DNA of 64,000 bases from Candidatus Woesearchaeota archaeon (GTDB lineage Archaea; Nanobdellota; Nanobdellia; Woesearchaeales; GW2011-AR15). The notes under the pieces are model-generated. The model was not told the DNA's origin, searched no databases, and was given only the letters and a program-made list of their open reading frames with translations. The stretch lies in the NCBI GenBank assembly GCA_016928835.1, contig JAFGJW010000003.1, positions 52,533 to 116,532 on the forward strand. Reading direction: 5' to 3'. Below, piece by piece: positions 61,701 through 64,000 of the stretch; the first letter of the stretch is position 1, and each line of letters opens with the position of its first letter. A program made the translations under genes and the position numbers.

Positions 61701-64000
61701 ACAATCCCGCCGCATCTCAGTCTTTCGGACACCATCATAAGAATAGATTACATAAAATATGTTTATGATTACGGATCACCAGATTATATATATATCAATG
61801 ATCAATATGTCCAAGATGAAAATCTAAGCGGTGGAGATTATGGTTTTGTAATTTATGATACAGGCGATTTATTCTCAACCAGTATTGGCAGATTCCCTGT
61901 TTACCTTCCACTTAATCCGAATGAAAACGGTACTGTTTATTTTGCGCTGGATAGCAATTTAGGATTTAACTCGGTATCAAGCCAGATTTATTCGGGCTCA
62001 GGTCATTATTCAAATATATTTATATGGGATGATTATGTTCTTGACAATATATCAAGTTTTGCTTATGCTGATAAGTGGCCTTATAATAAAGCACTCTCTG
62101 GTAAGAGAAATTTCACACTTAATGAAAAAAATCTAACTTTATCAGTAAGCAACATAACAGCAAACACAAGCTATTATTTCCCAAATTCAACTATTGAATT
62201 TAATACTACACTAGTTGATAAAAATAACCTTTCCTTATCAAATTTCAATTGGTCAGACTATGGAATGGATATATACAGCAGAAACAACCAGGAGTCAGCA
62301 TTAGAGATAAGAAGAGAAATTGTAAATATATCAAGTGATGGTAGTATTACTGCCAGGTTAATTGTTGAGCTAGATTCAGCAGAAGACACATCCGCATTCA
62401 ATGATAATCCTTACATCAATTCTGGTACTACTGTCAATCTATCGGTATATGGAAGTGATGGGTTCTCACCATTGCCTGGCGATATCTCAATTATTAATAG
62501 GACTAATGACACCAATGCCCGGACTAGCCACACCTTTGCCAATAATACCGGGATATACTCACTAAGCGTTAGCCTTGACACCAATATCGAAGGAGAGGTC
62601 ATTCAGGTCTATCTTGAATTTTCCATACCACCAAATAGAAGCCTAGCTGATATTGTTTTCAGCGTAAACTCTATTTACTTTAAGTATGACAGCGGTGGAA
62701 CTGATTATATTATTGTTGGTGGCACAACTGTTACAGACCCACAGGGAGGGACAGGAATTGCTGAGTACAATACAGGAGACGAATTTGCCACAAGTAACAA
62801 ATTTCCAATATATCTGCCATTAAGCATGCCCAGTTATGGTACCTTGTTCTTAAAGGCATTTAGTGGGAACAATGGAGAGCCAATAAATGGTAACTTAAGC
62901 GAGAGCTATGGAAATTATACACTGTTACATACTTGGGAGACTGAATCTATTGACGATTTCAACGTGAGTTTCTGTGCAAATAAGTGGCAGTATAATAATG
63001 GAAACCTTACTTGTACAGACAATGCAATTGTATTAATTAGAGCAAAGCCGATTATTGATAATGTAAGTGATGGTTATGACTATCCTAACAAGGTTGAAAT
63101 CGGAGAGAATGTTACCTTTGTTATTAATTACACTCTAGATCCTGAGCCAGATGAGCCTGCAAAATTAATTATATGTAATTCTACTAATATAAACTCCTCT
63201 GGCTGCAGTGACAAAGAATTCTGCCAGAGCAGCTATTCAACAGACAGAAAACAGAACTGCAGCTACGAGGTTGAATGGGGCGTATTTGAGGAGGAAAATG
63301 TGTCCTACTGGGTAAAGATATGCACCGACTCTGGCGCATGCTCCAATCTCAGCAATGAGTACAATTTCACTGTTAACCTAACCTCTGAGACTCCAAGGAT
63401 ATTTTCAAATGAGACAATACCTTCAAAAGTCTATTATACAGGTGCACATGGCACTACCTTTGTAATAGAGGCTAATGTCAGTGACAATAATTTGCTCTCT
63501 GTGAATTTCACTTTAACTAATCCGTCAAATACAAATGTAATAGATAATGTGAATGCATCTTCTTATCACGAAGATCTGTTCAATTCCTCTTCTTACACCA
63601 TTGACGAATATGGACAATGGAATTATACAATCACTGCATGGGATGCTGATGCAAACAGTGAATCTGATTACGGCAACATAAAATTCCTGCAGATTACAGA
63701 AACATTAAGTCCGTCAACTGCCATAACTGGCCAAAGCGTAAATATTTACGGCCATATCAATGACAGTAGTTGGAATGATGTGATAAACACTTCAGTATAT
63801 ATACACCAAGATGGATCTTTGATGAATGTAACAGGTGGTTGGAACTGTGGCTCAAGTTGGTGGGACTGCGATTGGACATATAAAAAACAAATTAATATTA
63901 GCCTTGGAGTAGAATCTAATCTAAATAACACTATTACTCTTGTGAATTTCTCAACAATTGATGAAATTAGCGCTGGCAAGATAAAAACTAACTGTGGTGA
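52719..64000 (+). CDS. giant surface protein, at least 3760 aa, truncated by window end; N-terminal coiled coil, one TM, Thr-rich linker, several LamG/ConA-like domains, DNRLRE-like domain, tandem repeat domains
   Basis: Same frame confirmed at 55113, 57261, 59148, 61383 and 63840; LamG-like patterns (GLVGYWSFEEGTGTTTYDKTQYGNDGTISGAEW..., WHHIAAVWD...LYIDGS). Absent from the ORF track because no stop occurs before the window end. Confidence 0.9.
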   Translation, partial: MKKSEQYKRKAEEIMSRIERLKNQKQRIIDFVNSWQDRLDSKEINKLEFNTLISEKLKHRSLAETVEEYNSYLRKYYTLLSRYEQKIDDCYRRRYVSLSLILALFIAAGIFIRPILTGRVVAPEQNLIAETVDLYFNESTSYTHLLKHNPTSLMVSGEIIGQGRLRIYLDDKVVLDSDKLDTEQGLMTITGRATEIVEENGTLIETTTSTSTTNTPASETTTLSSSTTTTANETTSTVLENITTSTSTIFVTTTTLRNIAPTSTSTTTLQNLTTAALANETSTTTTEPNITTTSSTTTTIFNVTTTSTTTSTESNVTTTTQLNVITTSTTTTTLPKFIEFDNYCLETCFLANVSKEITLTIEIENVTLHIAELTYSFVDEEDSNITIYNISNILKENHTQVEINKPALWNKIVNTSIDNKIKLTSEAYDLSSSSAAKIKIKDKELTVDEYNLEKAYSKLVRELHKLEKPTKKEELDITLEKISELNTQISLIENKVQKLEFEEDITLTFESASEIVNISYITDGPSVEEKEVSEYKKIITVSSPLHYENVLAYTNITESRRESINVYWLKDSGKELFNDRVLFIDTNENGLIDKIEWTIPHLSNQSFEISIKILNVQSYPMVGGNWTVLFNTTGEANLTIIPYDDTTYTEVWTDNINTEDDLELLKISCDDTIYFDKLSDYYLDEVYFVLADNSLIDIDSVKGNSYPIKGVTILNYSCNLTGEHTVLVNTEGDHHLMFYFGEENASANNYAYSQNETAWEEQILTGSRYERTTTSDIGLVGYWSFEEGTGTTTYDKTQYGNDGTISGAEWIAGKRGNALNFNGSGDYVKAQSDTFKNQIFSTEAWVKTTDEEAEVVSYTNLSGYYGWTVRTITGGRVRLSLISSTGSSLGSVESTVSISDGSWHHIATTDSGSTLRMYIDGKISNISNSASKVWNSSMILYHGAYRPESALEKRYMNGTIDEVRIYNRSLSASEIWDHYQERYGIYLNKTLRQKPHACDDNVLAMFRMDENAFDSCSNETTALGEDDTAIPTFEPGKVGLAASFDGTDDCIGFLPDNTIFEAGFTVRTVDFWFKANELDGNQTLYEEGGSTNGMAIRLNDDVLQWATQDAQDMFVLNTTIVNTNRWYHVMAVFNCNNMTLYLDGEIKNFTTTNFTGCEISAHSNDGGIGYSKSQDAFDYTGSGNYFNGSIDEFRVSDKVRNIDEIYEFYRLGYYTNPETDATTKVSWTLRWNSSSKTNYEALDGDLNYTYLANDTVLVVFQPGPSEGIDTYTNSGSPTTSYATSDVLWFGAGTGKPIPYYRPLLFFDLGIIPKNSEIIDANLTLYIQDADGTAPGMDCYRATSSWEESVTWNTLPKYDSSAPIATFAGDQEEYTSETVSVTATIAKWVNGTYTNYGFYCKGTETENTRGNFTSSDYATEYMRPKLTILYKPTSKIYLQTRVSDDNLTWGVWTGNYPVPQINENISTLEADGTLLLLPFEEYDPDIESDYYMDYEGYYEETPEHPYLDDRDGLIGYWSLDGNGWDYSKYSNDASVINASSTPNGRIGGAYEFDGVDDFIKIDDSDDFEPDGENISIELWFKLNEKWNSSVTDYVHLIYHYYAIDPIYTGYQLFLNTNGNLTFLYGADGGSIISSRSSWEPDVWYHITAIIDDSANQERLYVNGVLDNNGTTVSNINYVTATDLYIGSTGSTNYFNGTIDEVAIYDSVLSDVEIKEHASLASIKEGKFQSAAYINSTSLVYPVGVPNNENTLLVCRFDEDTNPYVCAQGEYGNNKRNYTFIDSTNNKAYEWNTTGTTFTTTNAINDAYSTLTSDDGSYQSIQTEASTYYPYTRFDFKIDEKEDDINNITIKWIGFGDLAGAAVGTEGFTIYVYNFTGWEPKASSTSASEQTVTINLSSSELNEFINTTGHLLVVARGPSFGVCGGSTCYANISTDYIAIEVNTKNDTVSGKYDQGVRINSNHTQTLIYPTKNNFNKDAGTIEFWVKTDWYSNSTVGPHYLFEEESSYQKNEMYIYFTGLPMGDPLYFMMYDSAGPKYIRNNINNSWAPEEWHHIAVVWDSQNPVSGSNYLEMYIDGSTSGNTYDETTSSMSITDTADTMYLGSDASGANQANATFDEFAIYDYAKTREEIIQDYLGNINVSRGTIEFWVKTDNDCDQMTDPYFYDLEASDNQNEIEIYWSSGDEGLYFNIYNSTGGLKSVFNDPFMCVANRWHHIAAVWDINAAVSGSNYMELYIDGSNTGNTYSDTTSPISLTATAPLIYIGSDSSKANNCNCTIDDFKISNYAKTSSQIYPQGYELGSGESVLGTGRYAQWRAIFNTRDIDPTGVLSGVILEGTENAPTFSTYGITPDPAYTGSNLSCSALILDDYNASINVEYKWYNQTGGSGDFILGGNTTISNNSNTVVSTLGSGNTTPGEIWNCTLRAYDGTDYSEYVSDAITISSSALALNTTRLYPLENLSINITGANNNCTIYIKRPDNHTDSFNGTVIDEICYASSIPSYLNGTYYINGTADGSYTTTLSFNVSTNWTNIIINDFQSNVSLIQIWDSFNLSLNLNDTQSNTLTGFTSNSSDPNFNYDIQGPSESCGIDIKREIIRIDENGTATARLVVEFDSGGWGGVGWEEEFKAGTNVTITILGKDGISPMNSAIAITNGTINGGGYIAHELVNNSGIYTFYVNVTSEIFDTMRGAYIEFIIPLPNSLSDVVARIDYIRFYYDSGGEDNISIADKTIEAGETGDVIFSQNSEFAGLGRFPIYLTLNPNYHGTIWYPINSSLSIENLNGELSETNGYYSNIWTWDDYVNTNFSVRAYADRWGYQSDLSDSVAININNSNYDKDLFINDFQANTTYYYPGESINLSFYLNNSDSIAQADYLTNLSDWNPDYRDVIKNEATALEIRREIDSIAEDGTVTAKVIVEFDAAGQLGIGNEAEILAGTNVTISIFGKDGVSPVSSGISLSTAETDPDYVWTNLTNSSGTYTFKAAVLSTISSQTEQGYLILTIPPHLSLSDTIIRIDYIKYVYDYGSPDYIYINDQYVQDENLSGGDYGFVIYDTGDLFSTSIGRFPVYLPLNPNENGTVYFALDSNLGFNSVSSQIYSGSGHYSNIFIWDDYVLDNISSFAYADKWPYNKALSGKRNFTLNEKNLTLSVSNITANTSYYFPNSTIEFNTTLVDKNNLSLSNFNWSDYGMDIYSRNNQESALEIRREIVNISSDGSITARLIVELDSAEDTSAFNDNPYINSGTTVNLSVYGSDGFSPLPGDISIINRTNDTNARTSHTFANNTGIYSLSVSLDTNIEGEVIQVYLEFSIPPNRSLADIVFSVNSIYFKYDSGGTDYIIVGGTTVTDPQGGTGIAEYNTGDEFATSNKFPIYLPLSMPSYGTLFLKAFSGNNGEPINGNLSESYGNYTLLHTWETESIDDFNVSFCANKWQYNNGNLTCTDNAIVLIRAKPIIDNVSDGYDYPNKVEIGENVTFVINYTLDPEPDEPAKLIICNSTNINSSGCSDKEFCQSSYSTDRKQNCSYEVEWGVFEEENVSYWVKICTDSGACSNLSNEYNFTVNLTSETPRIFSNETIPSKVYYTGAHGTTFVIEANVSDNNLLSVNFTLTNPSNTNVIDNVNASSYHEDLFNSSSYTIDEYGQWNYTITAWDADANSESDYGNIKFLQITETLSPSTAITGQSVNIYGHINDSSWNDVINTSVYIHQDGSLMNVTGGWNCGSSWWDCDWTYKKQINISLGVESNLNNTITLVNFSTIDEISAGKIKTNCG
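60298..63050 (+). repeat. three tandem about 306-aa protein repeats within the giant ORF
   Basis: Units begin near 60298, 61217 and 62134, each with I(K/R)REI..I..(D/E)(N/D)G(T/S).TA(R/K)(L/V)(I/V)VE(F/L)D...AGTNVTI. Confidence 0.75.

Overview
Archaeal chromosomal window, probably from the DPANN/Woesearchaeota-Pacearchaeota sphere (inferred from gene content: S6e, S3Ae, L37Ae, RpoP, prefoldin, EF-1beta, Kae1, Trm1, Pth2, Rpp21, FtsZ-SecE-NusG, ScpA, GyrB). Housekeeping genes are interspersed with orphan-gene modules. The strongest unusual signal is in the tRNA genes. Five can be reconstructed by hand: Val-GAC, Val-CAC, Gln-CTG, Pro-TGG and Arg-GCG. All five are interrupted in the T-loop at the same position (TTCRAR^T), and most carry further introns in the D-loop, anticodon loop or T-stem/loop junction, giving about 12 introns in total. 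Many fit bulge-helix-bulge geometry with 3-nt bulges. tRNA-Pro appears to contain a 6-nt micro-exon between two T-arm introns. Other notable items: (i) an AAA+ ATPase/membrane protein/orphan operon at 1.7-5.2 kb, and a three-gene orphan operon at 24-28 kb directly downstream of tRNA-Pro; (ii) an AT-rich region at 45.6-49.4 kb with several minus-strand microproteins, a shared promoter-like repeat, pseudoknot-like inverted-repeat patterns, a SET-domain protein and an Lrp-type regulator; (iii) a giant surface protein ORF (at least 3760 codons, open to the window end, missing from the ORF track) coupled to an HTH protein. No CRISPR array, rRNA or recognisable transposase was found. Everything was read by eye; no searches or folding programs were run.
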